A stretch of 5,933 bases of DNA from Bacteroidales bacterium (GCA_017618435.1 JAFZUH010000350.1:1-5933); one strand, 5' to 3'. Shown: positions 1-5,933, numbered from the stretch's first letter. Made by a program: numbers and translations. Notes: a model not told the origin generated them from the letters alone.

Positions 1-3000
1 AAACAAGAAGTTTTTAACGCCAAAAAGAATAAAAAAGTTTGGCAATACATAGACCGTTACTTGACTAATGAGCAGAAATTAACAATTTACAATAAATTGC
101 AGATTCAAAAGCAAGTTGGATTCAATGATGTTGCAAAAATTGTAAATCTAAAAAATGACAACTCAGAATTTCTAAACGGACTAAATGTAAAAGCAAAACT
201 AAAAGGATGCGATACAAAAATAGCAATAAAGAAAGTATTAGGAAATTTTATAACAGAAGATACATCTATCGAAAAAATATGGCAAGCTATATATGATAAT
301 GTACACGAAGGCAGTGAATATGACGAAAATAGCAAACGAGTTCAATCAATAATTGCAGCACTTCCTCAGCACATAGATAAAGAAACGCGTACAGAACTTG
401 CATTAAAACTTGCTCAAAACATTAAATTTCCAAGAAAATATGCAAATCTTTCAAAAAAGGCAATTGAAAACATTCTGCCATTAATGAGTCTGCCACCCAT
501 AAATATATCAGAAAATGTTACTTCTAATTTCAAAAAAATCAAGCACCTAATTGATACTGGAGAAATTACGGACATACAAGATTACATTGTAAATTATATT
601 GCGAACAATCCTAATGCACTGGAAAATGGCGGATTAATGTATGCTTTTGCAGCTTCATTGGTTTACGGAAGGCACACTAAAGAAGAAATAAAACCTCAAA
701 TCACCGATTATCATGAAATAAAATATGTTGAAAGAAACTTACGAAATCCTATTGTGGAGCAAATAGTCAACGAGACGATGCAAGTAATTAAAGCCGTGTG
801 GAAACAATTCAAACTGAATCCAGAAGAATTAGAAATACGCGTTGAACTCGCAAGAGATTTGAAGAATAGTGCTAAAGAACGTGACAAAATATATAAAGGG
901 CAAGATAAAAACAGGAAAATCAATGAATCAATCAAGAAAAGATTAATTGAATTAAACCAAGAAGCAAACGACAGAAACATTGAACTATATAAGATATGGA
1001 GTCGACAGGAATATCCATACGATGACAAAAGGCAACCAACATCTCGTCCAAAATATAAAAATGAAAAATCACCGACTAAAGATGAAATCGAAAAAATGAG
1101 GCTATGGGAAGAACAACATTATATTTCTCCATACACATTGAAACCCATACCACTCTCAAAACTATTTTCTCCTGAAAGATTGTACGATATTGATCATATA
1201 ATCCCAAAATCACGATATTTTGACGATTCGAGTGCCAACAAAGTGGTTTGTGAAACAAATATTAATGAAGAAAAAGACAATAGGACAGCTTGGGAGTACA
1301 TATCTCAGCAAAATTCGAATATTGGTATTTGTTCAATAGATGATTATCTGTGGCATATTAATAATAATTTCTACGGACAAAAGAAAAAGAACTTGTTAGC
1401 GGAAAAGATTCCATCAAATCCAGTTGCAAGACAATTAAAAGACACTCAGTACATATCTATAGCAATCAAGGACGAACTTGCAAAAATCGTTGGTAGTGAA
1501 AATGTCAAAACGACAACAGGTGGTGTCACTGATTATTTAAGAAGTCACTGGGGTTTGAAGAAACTCTTTATGGAATTAACAGAACCTCGATTCAAACAGA
1601 TGGAATTGTGGAATACAAATGAAAATGGTGAGCCCAAAGAATCGTGGATTAGTAAATATTTCGACCACAGAGACAATAAGCATGTGTACGAGATAAAAGG
1701 TTGGAGTAAACGCTTCGACCACAGACATCATGCGATTGATGCTCTTGTTGTAGCTTTGAGTAATGAAAAATTTATCAAACGGCTTAACGACTTAAATAAG
1801 TATTTCCAAGATGAGTTGGCAAAGCACAAGGATTCTATCCCAATAAGCAACGATGAAAGTTTAGAGGAAGCTTTTTTCAAACTTGGAAAAGAAACTCGAG
1901 ATGAAATCATGAAAGAAATCGAAAGCTCCCGCAAATTTGATGCACCAATAAAAAACATTGTATTAGAAGTTCGCAAACAACTTGAAACAATGATTGTATC
2001 ACAAAAGCCAAAAGACAAATTAGGCGTGAAAGAAGATAAAAAGGGCAACAAACAATTGAAGATTCGTGCAGCATTGCACCAAGAAACATATTACGGAAAA
2101 ACTCTTAATAGGGATACTAAAACAATTGACATATCAGCATTAAAAGTCAAAGATATATCACAAATCATTGACCCTGTATTAAGAAAAGAAATTGATACAC
2201 ATAGAAGAAATTACGAATCTATGAAAGAAGCGTTTACTGGTGAAGGACTTATTGTTTTTAATGAGTCTAGATTCCAAACTAAAAATAAATCAGCCTTAAA
2301 GCCACCAGTATATAAGCTAAAATTGTGGTACAGCAAAAAAGATAACGAAGAAAGTGACTTGCAACAATTATATGAAGACAACCCCACTAAAAGTGTTATT
2401 ACTGGAGACAATTATATGTTTGTTGTTATGGAACAAGATGGCAAACGAGTTTTTGACATTGCATCTCTATACGATTCCGTATCAATAGCAAAAGACGAAA
2501 TCAAAGAGAAACAATATGATATTGAAACAATAAAAAGAAATATCTGCGAAGCAAAACGTCTTGAAGACAAAAGAAACAAAAAGAAAACTCTTTTACCCAA
2601 ACCAGATAAAGTGTTGTTTTATCTTCAACAAAACGACCTCGTATATATGCCCAAAGGAAAAGATGATGAAATTATTGAGTATTCTGCCACAGAATTAAAA
2701 AATTGGCTTGCAAATCAAGAAAACAAAAAAGATTTTGCCCAAAGAATATATAAGGTTATAAAATTTACAGGCAAAGATTGCTTCTTTATTCCAAATAACT
2801 ATGCAAAAGAAATTAGTATTCCAAAAGATTTATCAAAAGAAGATATGGAAATACTTAAAGAAAAATATTCTGACAAGAAAATTCCTAAACAAGAATTGAA
2901 TTATATTGAATTTGGAAGTTATTCTAATTGTACACCTTTAGAAAAAAACGAATTATTTACAATTTCTATGAAAGACGGAAAAAAATACAAAGGGATTAAA

Positions 3001-3084
3001 CCTCGTAAAATACAAGATTATTGTATAAAGATAAAAACTGATTGGCTTGGAAATGTTATTGAATTTAACTCACAAAAACTATGA
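1..3084 (+). CDS. cas9: Cas9 RNA-guided endonuclease, type II-C, 5'-partial
   Basis: This is the effector nuclease that cuts both strands of DNA matched by crRNA:tracrRNA. The frame is open from base 1, so the gene is cut by the window edge; 1027 codons remain and the TTG at 61 is an internal Leu, not a start. Numbering from base 1: residues 1 to about 260 are recognition-lobe sequence; RuvC-II lies near 260-290, with IRVELARDL giving the metal-ligand Glu282; the HNH domain has YDIDHIIPKS with catalytic His399, then NKVV (Asn413) and Asn422, matching SpCas9 H840, N854 and N863; RuvC-III has DHRHHAIDALVVAL with His577 and Asp580, matching H983 and D986. The remaining 450 or so residues are the C-terminal, PAM-interacting part and end normally (DWLGNVIEF). 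By inference about 400-450 residues (RuvC-I, bridge helix, early REC) are missing, giving a full length near 1,450, usual for Bacteroidota Cas9. There is no frameshift and all visible catalytic residues are kept. The stop overlaps the next gene by 4 nt. Confidence 0.97.
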   Translation, partial: KQEVFNAKKNKKVWQYIDRYLTNEQKLTIYNKLQIQKQVGFNDVAKIVNLKNDNSEFLNGLNVKAKLKGCDTKIAIKKVLGNFITEDTSIEKIWQAIYDNVHEGSEYDENSKRVQSIIAALPQHIDKETRTELALKLAQNIKFPRKYANLSKKAIENILPLMSLPPINISENVTSNFKKIKHLIDTGEITDIQDYIVNYIANNPNALENGGLMYAFAASLVYGRHTKEEIKPQITDYHEIKYVERNLRNPIVEQIVNETMQVIKAVWKQFKLNPEELEIRVELARDLKNSAKERDKIYKGQDKNRKINESIKKRLIELNQEANDRNIELYKIWSRQEYPYDDKRQPTSRPKYKNEKSPTKDEIEKMRLWEEQHYISPYTLKPIPLSKLFSPERLYDIDHIIPKSRYFDDSSANKVVCETNINEEKDNRTAWEYISQQNSNIGICSIDDYLWHINNNFYGQKKKNLLAEKIPSNPVARQLKDTQYISIAIKDELAKIVGSENVKTTTGGVTDYLRSHWGLKKLFMELTEPRFKQMELWNTNENGEPKESWISKYFDHRDNKHVYEIKGWSKRFDHRHHAIDALVVALSNEKFIKRLNDLNKYFQDELAKHKDSIPISNDESLEEAFFKLGKETRDEIMKEIESSRKFDAPIKNIVLEVRKQLETMIVSQKPKDKLGVKEDKKGNKQLKIRAALHQETYYGKTLNRDTKTIDISALKVKDISQIIDPVLRKEIDTHRRNYESMKEAFTGEGLIVFNESRFQTKNKSALKPPVYKLKLWYSKKDNEESDLQQLYEDNPTKSVITGDNYMFVVMEQDGKRVFDIASLYDSVSIAKDEIKEKQYDIETIKRNICEAKRLEDKRNKKKTLLPKPDKVLFYLQQNDLVYMPKGKDDEIIEYSATELKNWLANQENKKDFAQRIYKVIKFTGKDCFFIPNNYAKEISIPKDLSKEDMEILKEKYSDKKIPKQELNYIEFGSYSNCTPLEKNELFTISMKDGKKYKGIKPRKIQDYCIKIKTDWLGNVIEFNSQKL

Positions 3085-3932
3085 GCAACATAAAACTATT
3101 TCAGGACAAGAAAATCCGTTCCTCTTGGAACGAAGAAGAAGACCAATGGTACTTTTCTATTGTTGATGTAATTGAAGCATTGACCGACTCTCCAAAACCA
3201 AGACAGTATTGGAGAAAAATGAAAGACCGTGATTTAAAGGAATATGAGTTGTACCCATTTTGGGTACAACTGAAATTACCTAGTGCAGATGGGAAAAAAT
3301 ATGCTACCGATTGTGCAAATGTCAAAGGTCTATTCCGTATAATCCAATCCATTCCTTCGCCCAAAGCCGAGCCGTTCAAGCAATGGCTGGCAACTGTTGG
3401 TTATGAGCGAATGCTTGAAATTGAAAATCCGGAATTGGCACAAGAACGCATGAAAGAACTCTATGAGCAAAAAGGATACCCTAAAGATTGGATAGACAAA
3501 CGCCTGCGAGGTATTGCCATCCGTCAAAACCTGACCGATGAGTGGCAACGGCGAGGTATTACCGAAGAACGCGACTTCGCTATACTCACAGCAGAAATCA
3601 GCAAGGCAACTTTTGGAATGACGCCATCGGAATACAAGAATTTTAAGGGACTTACAAAAAAGAACCAAAACCTACGCGACCACATGGACGACTTGGAACT
3701 GATTTTCACAATGCTCGGTGAACGCGTAACAACCGAAATATCACAACAAGAAGAACCTAAAACATTTACGGAAAGCAAGAAAATTGCCCGCAGAGGCGGG
3801 AATGTCGCTGGCATTGCAAGAAAAAAAACAGAAAAGGAACTTGGAAGACCTGTATCAAACACAAGCAATTTTCTGACAGAATCCGGCAACGACAATGATT
3901 TATTGATATTTGACGAAGAAAAACAGCCCTAA
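3081..3932 (+). CDS. Bro-N domain (phage antirepressor-like) protein inside the cas operon
   Basis: A 283-residue protein of the BRO N-terminal family, often annotated as prophage antirepressor or 'DNA-damage-inducible protein D'-like. The Bro-N region covers roughly residues 3-115: a KLFQDKKIRSSW start, WYFSIVDVIEALTDS, then KLPSADGKKYATDCANVKG and IQSIPSPKAEPFKQWLA. The second half carries blocks I recognise from long members of this family: WIDKRLRGIAIRQNLTDEW, FAILTAEISKATFGMTPSEY, LRDHMDDLELIFTMLGE and GGNVAGIARKKTEKELGR. There is no signal peptide, membrane segment or recognisable nuclease motif. Bro-N domains are linked to DNA binding and phage regulation, but the biochemical role of this long form is not settled. 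The ATG overlaps the cas9 stop (ATGA), and the gene is followed by a terminator-like hairpin, so it looks co-transcribed and perhaps translationally coupled with cas9. It is not a standard type II-C gene. It could regulate the locus, supply an unrelated function, or be a passenger; the sequence does not decide. Family call firm, function unknown. Confidence 0.88.
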   Translation: MSNIKLFQDKKIRSSWNEEEDQWYFSIVDVIEALTDSPKPRQYWRKMKDRDLKEYELYPFWVQLKLPSADGKKYATDCANVKGLFRIIQSIPSPKAEPFKQWLATVGYERMLEIENPELAQERMKELYEQKGYPKDWIDKRLRGIAIRQNLTDEWQRRGITEERDFAILTAEISKATFGMTPSEYKNFKGLTKKNQNLRDHMDDLELIFTMLGERVTTEISQQEEPKTFTESKKIARRGGNVAGIARKKTEKELGRPVSNTSNFLTESGNDNDLLIFDEEKQP

Positions 3933-3962
3933 CAAAGCAAAACAATTAGGCTTAGTTTTTTT
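3925..3962. terminator. Weak terminator-like hairpin, usable on both strands
   Basis: AGCCCTAA (3925-3932, including the stop codon of the Bro-N gene) pairs with TTAGGCT (3946-3952): seven pairs with one bulged C and a 13-nt loop. On the + strand TAG and seven T follow (3956-3962), so it could end the cas9/Bro-N transcript. On the minus strand the same stem is followed by G and five T (3923-3919), so it could also stop a leftward transcript. The stem is short and bulged, so termination may be partial. Confidence 0.45.
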
Positions 3963-3986
3963 ATAAATTCGTAGTTTGGCACATAT

Positions 3987-4026
3987 ATTGTATTAGATTG
4001 ATGATAAACATTTAATCTGATACAAT
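3987..4026. repeat. 40-nt near-palindrome abutting the cas1 start codon, CRISPR-repeat-like
   Basis: ATTGTATTAGATT (3987-3999) and AATCTGATACAAT (4014-4026) are inverted repeats matching at 12 of 13 positions around a 14-nt loop; the ATG of cas1 follows directly. In RNA the single mismatch would be a U-G or A-C pair, depending on strand. The arms resemble the CRISPR repeat: read on the minus strand, the right arm matches the repeat's + strand start (ATTGTTTCAGATA) at 11 of 13, and the whole element aligns to repeat positions 1-41 with about 27 matches and one gap. The repeat itself has ATTG-TTTCA and TGAAAGCAAT arms over 41 nt, nearly the same span. Possible roles are an operator or mRNA hairpin controlling cas1-cas2, a degenerate repeat, or the anti-repeat of a small RNA. 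No good TAnnTTTG promoter precedes cas1; TAGTTTGG at 3972-3979 is the nearest and lacks a well-placed TTG. Confidence 0.75.
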
Positions 4027-4968
4027 ATGATAAAACGAACCCTTTGTTTTAGCAACCCTGCTTACTTATCACTAAAAAACAGGCAGTTGGTTATAAAACT
4101 ACCCGAAGTTGAAAACAATGACACCCTACCCGAATCGTTCAAAAAAAATGCCATTAGAACTATTCCCATTGAAGATATTGGCGTTATATTGTTTGACCAT
4201 AAGCAAATAACGCTGACTCAAGGTCTATTGGAGGCTCTTTTGGAAAACAATTGTGCCGTTATCACTTGCGACAATAGCCATTTGCCTGTTGGGTTGCTAT
4301 TGCCCTTATGTGGCAACACAACCCAAAGTGAGCGTTTCCGTTATCAAATTGACGCTTCCCTACCGCTGAAAAAACAATTGTGGCAACAAACCATTCAATG
4401 CAAAATTCGCAATCAAGCCGCCATACTAAAAACATATAGCCATGTCGAAACAGGAAATATGCAAAAATGGGCAAACGATGTCAAAAGTGGAGACAGCGAC
4501 AATTTGGAAGGCAGAGCGGCTGCCTATTATTGGAAAAATATTTTTCCTCTTATTCCCAATTTTATTCGTGATAGAGAAGGAATGTTTCCAAACGCCTTAC
4601 TCAATTACGGCTATGCCATATTGCGTGCCGTAGTAGCCCGTTCTTTGGTTGCAAGCGGACTGTTGCCTACCTTGGGCATACATCATCACAATCGTTACAA
4701 TGCCTATTGTTTGGCCGATGATATAATGGAACCTTATCGCCCCTACGTTGATGAACTGGTGATTGAACTGATGGACAGGAGACCCAGCATTTCGGACATC
4801 AATACCGAAATAAAACAAGAATTGTTAAGCATTCCCACTTTAGATGTTTTCATCAATGGGCAACGCAGCCCTTTAATGATAGCAGTCGGGCAAACGACAG
4901 CATCTTTATATAAATGTTTTAGCGGTGAGGTCCGCAAAATTGTTTATCCAGAAAAACAAAGCAAATGA
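4027..4968 (+). CDS. cas1: Cas1 CRISPR integrase, type II
   Basis: The catalytic subunit of the Cas1-Cas2 spacer-integration complex, which joins protospacer DNA to the repeat ends by transesterification. It has 313 residues, a full type II Cas1. The start MIKRTLCFSNPAYLSLKNRQLVI is the family's usual N-terminus, so the ATG at 4027 is chosen despite having no visible ribosome-binding site; a palindrome sits immediately before it. The N-terminal beta domain covers roughly residues 1-90 and the alpha-helical catalytic domain the rest. The metal ligands are present: Glu161 in NLEGRAAAYYW, His219/His220 in LGIHHHNRYN, and Asp232 and Glu235 in LADDIMEPYRP. The gene is 94 nt from the Bro-N gene across a possible terminator, so the adaptation genes may be expressed separately from cas9. 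Its stop codon overlaps the cas2 start (ATGA). There is no sign of damage. Confidence 0.98.
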   Translation: MIKRTLCFSNPAYLSLKNRQLVIKLPEVENNDTLPESFKKNAIRTIPIEDIGVILFDHKQITLTQGLLEALLENNCAVITCDNSHLPVGLLLPLCGNTTQSERFRYQIDASLPLKKQLWQQTIQCKIRNQAAILKTYSHVETGNMQKWANDVKSGDSDNLEGRAAAYYWKNIFPLIPNFIRDREGMFPNALLNYGYAILRAVVARSLVASGLLPTLGIHHHNRYNAYCLADDIMEPYRPYVDELVIELMDRRPSISDINTEIKQELLSIPTLDVFINGQRSPLMIAVGQTTASLYKCFSGEVRKIVYPEKQSK

Positions 4969-5300
4969 TAAGTAGATTTTGTGAATACAGAATTATGTGG
5001 ATATTAGTGTTTTTTGACTTGCCGACAGAAACTAAAATGGAACGAAAAGCCGCTTCCCTATTTAGAAAAAAATTGCAGACAGACGGTTTTACAATGTTTC
5101 AATTTTCCATCTATATCCGGCATTGTCCAAGTCGTGAAAATGCAGAGGTACACATCAACCGTGTCAAATCATTTTTGCCGTCCAAGGGTCAGGTAGGTAT
5201 TTTGAATATTACAGACAAACAATTTGGGAGTATGGAGATTTTTATCGGCAAAAAAGAAGAAAGTCCGACAGCACCCGGGCAACAGTTAGAACTCTTTTAA
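4965..5300 (+). CDS. cas2: Cas2 adaptation protein, type II
   Basis: The structural dimer at the centre of the Cas1-Cas2 integration complex; it holds the protospacer DNA. It has 111 residues with the ferredoxin-like Cas2 pattern: first beta strand YRIMWILVFFDLPTET with the conserved Asp18, helix KMERKAASLFRKKLQTDGF, strand FTMFQFSIYIRHC, helix SRENAEVHINRVKSFLP, strand VGILNITDKQFGSMEIFIG, and a short QQLELF tail. The first ATG is chosen because the residues ahead of YRIMW are normal for this family and because it overlaps the cas1 stop by 4 nt, giving a coupled cas1-cas2 pair. Met11 is a less likely alternative start. cas2 is the last protein gene before the array. Confidence 0.97.
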   Translation: MISRFCEYRIMWILVFFDLPTETKMERKAASLFRKKLQTDGFTMFQFSIYIRHCPSRENAEVHINRVKSFLPSKGQVGILNITDKQFGSMEIFIGKKEESPTAPGQQLELF

Positions 5301-5411
5301 AGATTGAGTTCGCAGATTTTTCGATTCAAATTTAAAATTTCGGATTCAATAAATAACGATATTTTTGTTTGCTGTCTCCAATTTTGAATTAAAATTTTGA
5401 AGAATACGCAC

Positions 5412-5442
5412 AAAAAATCCCGATTTTCCATCGGGATTTTTT
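5412..5442. terminator. Strong bidirectional terminator between cas2 and the array
   Basis: AAAAAATCCCGAT (5412-5424) and ATCGGGATTTTTT (5430-5442) form a perfect 13-bp stem with a 5-nt TTTCC loop. On either strand the hairpin reads as A-tract, short GC-containing stem, T-tract, the classic shape of a two-way intrinsic terminator. On the + strand it would end the cas1-cas2 message 112 nt after the cas2 stop; on the minus strand it would end a leftward array transcript about 50 nt beyond the cas2-proximal repeat. The AT-rich 5301-5411 stretch before it shows no gene; I see only two GATTCAA copies (5323, 5343). Confidence 0.88.
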
Positions 5443-5457
5443 ATTTCTAAAAAGAGG

Positions 5458-5504
5458 CTGAAACAATTGATTTTTAGTCTAATGCTGCTATCGTATTGTT
5501 TCAG
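5458..5504. repeat. 10-nt inverted copy of the repeat end facing the first repeat
   Basis: CTGAAACAAT at 5458-5467 is the exact reverse complement of ATTGTTTCAG at 5495-5504, the first 10 bases of the array as written. The 27 nt between them are close to spacer length. In a leftward array transcript the pair would form a hairpin just before the terminator. The match stops abruptly on both sides, so this is either a remnant of a repeat in opposite orientation or a deliberate trailer structure. Confidence 0.6.
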
Positions 5505-5933
5505 ATAGCAAAGATACATAAAAAATGAAAGCAATTCACAACAATGCTGCTGGTGTAATGCCTATCATATTATTGTTTCAGATAGCAAAGATACATAAAA
5601 AATGAAAGCAATTCACAACACTCCAGTGTGAAATGCGCCACATCTTGCAATTGTTTCAGATAGCAAAGATACATAAAAAATGAAAGCAATTCACAACACG
5701 TTTATGCCTATACTCTCTATCCTCTTAATTGTTTCAGATAGCAAAGATACATAAAAAATGAAAGCAATTCACAACATGGTATATTGTAAAATGTTGCAAT
5801 TGAATATTGTTTCAGATAGCAAAGATACATAAAAAATGAAAGCAATTCACAACAGTTTTGTAAATGGGATAAATAAAACTCTTATTGTTTCAGATAGCAA
5901 AGATACATAAAAAATGAAAGCAATTCACAACAG
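5495..5933 (-). CRISPR. Type II-C CRISPR array, six identical repeats, continues past the window
   Basis: Six identical 48-bp repeats start at 5495, 5572, 5650, 5728, 5806 and 5884. On the + strand each begins ATTGTTTCAG and ends GCAATTCACAAC. The five complete spacers are 29, 30, 30, 30 and 30 nt with no shared content apart from a constant first A; a sixth spacer begins at 5932. The crRNA-sense strand is called minus because the repeat then starts GTTGTGAATTGCTTTC, the usual 5' end of Bacteroidota type II-C repeats, and because a promoter element reads that way. The leader, where new spacers are added, would then lie beyond 5933 and the cas2 side would be the old end; the identical repeats do not independently confirm this. 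Each repeat has imperfect inverted arms (ATTG-TTTCA at 1-9, TGAAAGCAAT at 32-41). Spacer targets cannot be determined here. Confidence 0.98.
5509..5541 (-). promoter_or_regulatory. Promoter embedded in each CRISPR repeat (first copy given)
   Basis: On the minus strand every repeat contains TATCTTTG, a perfect match to the Bacteroidota -7 element TAnnTTTG. It lies at 5509-5516, 5586-5593, 5664-5671, 5742-5749, 5820-5827 and 5898-5905. A TTG (5541-5539 in the first repeat) lies 22 nt upstream, within the range accepted for the -33 element of this phylum; another TTG lies only 15 nt away. Transcription would start in the last 5-10 nt of the repeat and run into the spacer, so each crRNA could have its own promoter, as known for Neisseria type II-C arrays. 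The motif match is seen; activity is inferred. Confidence 0.6.

Noticed and set aside
61..63. TTG as the start codon of the first gene
   Set aside because: The same frame is open back to base 1 and the upstream codons read as continuous Cas9 recognition-lobe sequence; this is an internal Leu of a truncated gene.
711..2600. Several minus-strand open frames of 60-107 codons inside cas9 (such as 711-1028 and 1728-2051)
   Set aside because: They lie wholly opposite an intact, conserved gene, show Ser/Phe/Leu-rich composition typical of antisense reading, and match no family I know.
3330..3895. Minus-strand open frames opposite the Bro-N gene (3330-3668, 3524-3895)
   Set aside because: The + strand product has clear family blocks along its whole length; the opposite frames have none.
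3081..3932. The Bro-N gene as a transposon or insertion sequence cargo
   Set aside because: No terminal inverted repeats, target duplication or transposase is visible at its borders, and it overlaps an intact cas9 stop codon.
4442..4633. A 63-codon + strand frame inside cas1
   Set aside because: It overlaps the catalytic region of Cas1 in another frame and has no recognisable domain or supporting signal.
5301..5411. A tracrRNA between cas2 and the array
   Set aside because: No stretch on either strand gives a convincing anti-repeat to the 5' end of the repeat; TTTGCTGTC at about 5368 is too short and imperfect a match.
5459..5475. TGAAACAATTGA read as a degenerate direct copy of the repeat end TGAAAGCAATTCA
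   Set aside because: It needs a gap and a mismatch, whereas the inverted reading gives an exact 10-nt match; the ambiguity arises because the repeat has near-palindromic arms.

Overview
The window covers most of a type II-C CRISPR-Cas locus, apparently from a member of the Bacteroidota. That assignment rests on four things: the Cas9, Cas1 and Cas2 protein types; a long (48 bp) repeat whose crRNA-sense strand starts GTTGTG and whose spacers are about 30 nt; an AT-rich sequence with no clear Shine-Dalgarno sites; and a perfect copy of the Bacteroidota promoter element TAnnTTTG in every repeat. I cannot name the genus.

Layout from left to right, with all protein genes on the + strand. Bases 1-3084 are the C-terminal three quarters of cas9, running off the left edge; RuvC-II, HNH and RuvC-III are present and look catalytically intact. 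Bases 3081-3932 hold a Bro-N-domain (phage antirepressor-like) gene whose ATG overlaps the cas9 stop codon. A 94-nt gap follows, with a weak terminator-like hairpin usable on both strands and a 40-nt near-palindrome that abuts the cas1 start codon and resembles the CRISPR repeat. cas1 (4027-4968) and cas2 (4965-5300) overlap by 4 nt. A 194-nt non-coding stretch then holds a strong symmetrical terminator (5412-5442) and a 10-nt inverted copy of the repeat end. The CRISPR array runs from 5495 off the right edge, with six identical repeats and five complete spacers.

How it should work, from family knowledge: Cas1 and Cas2 insert new spacers into the array; crRNAs pair with a tracrRNA and guide Cas9, whose HNH and RuvC sites cut the two DNA strands. 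Repeat polarity and the embedded promoter elements suggest the array is transcribed leftward, towards cas2, from a start inside each repeat. The cas operon and the array would then converge on the shared terminator at 5412-5442.

The least ordinary points are the Bro-N gene embedded in the cas operon, the repeat-like palindrome before cas1, and the lack of a clear tracrRNA. The tracrRNA may lie upstream of cas9, outside the window, or possibly on the minus strand of the gap before cas1. There is no csn2 or cas4 in the visible part, which fits subtype II-C.
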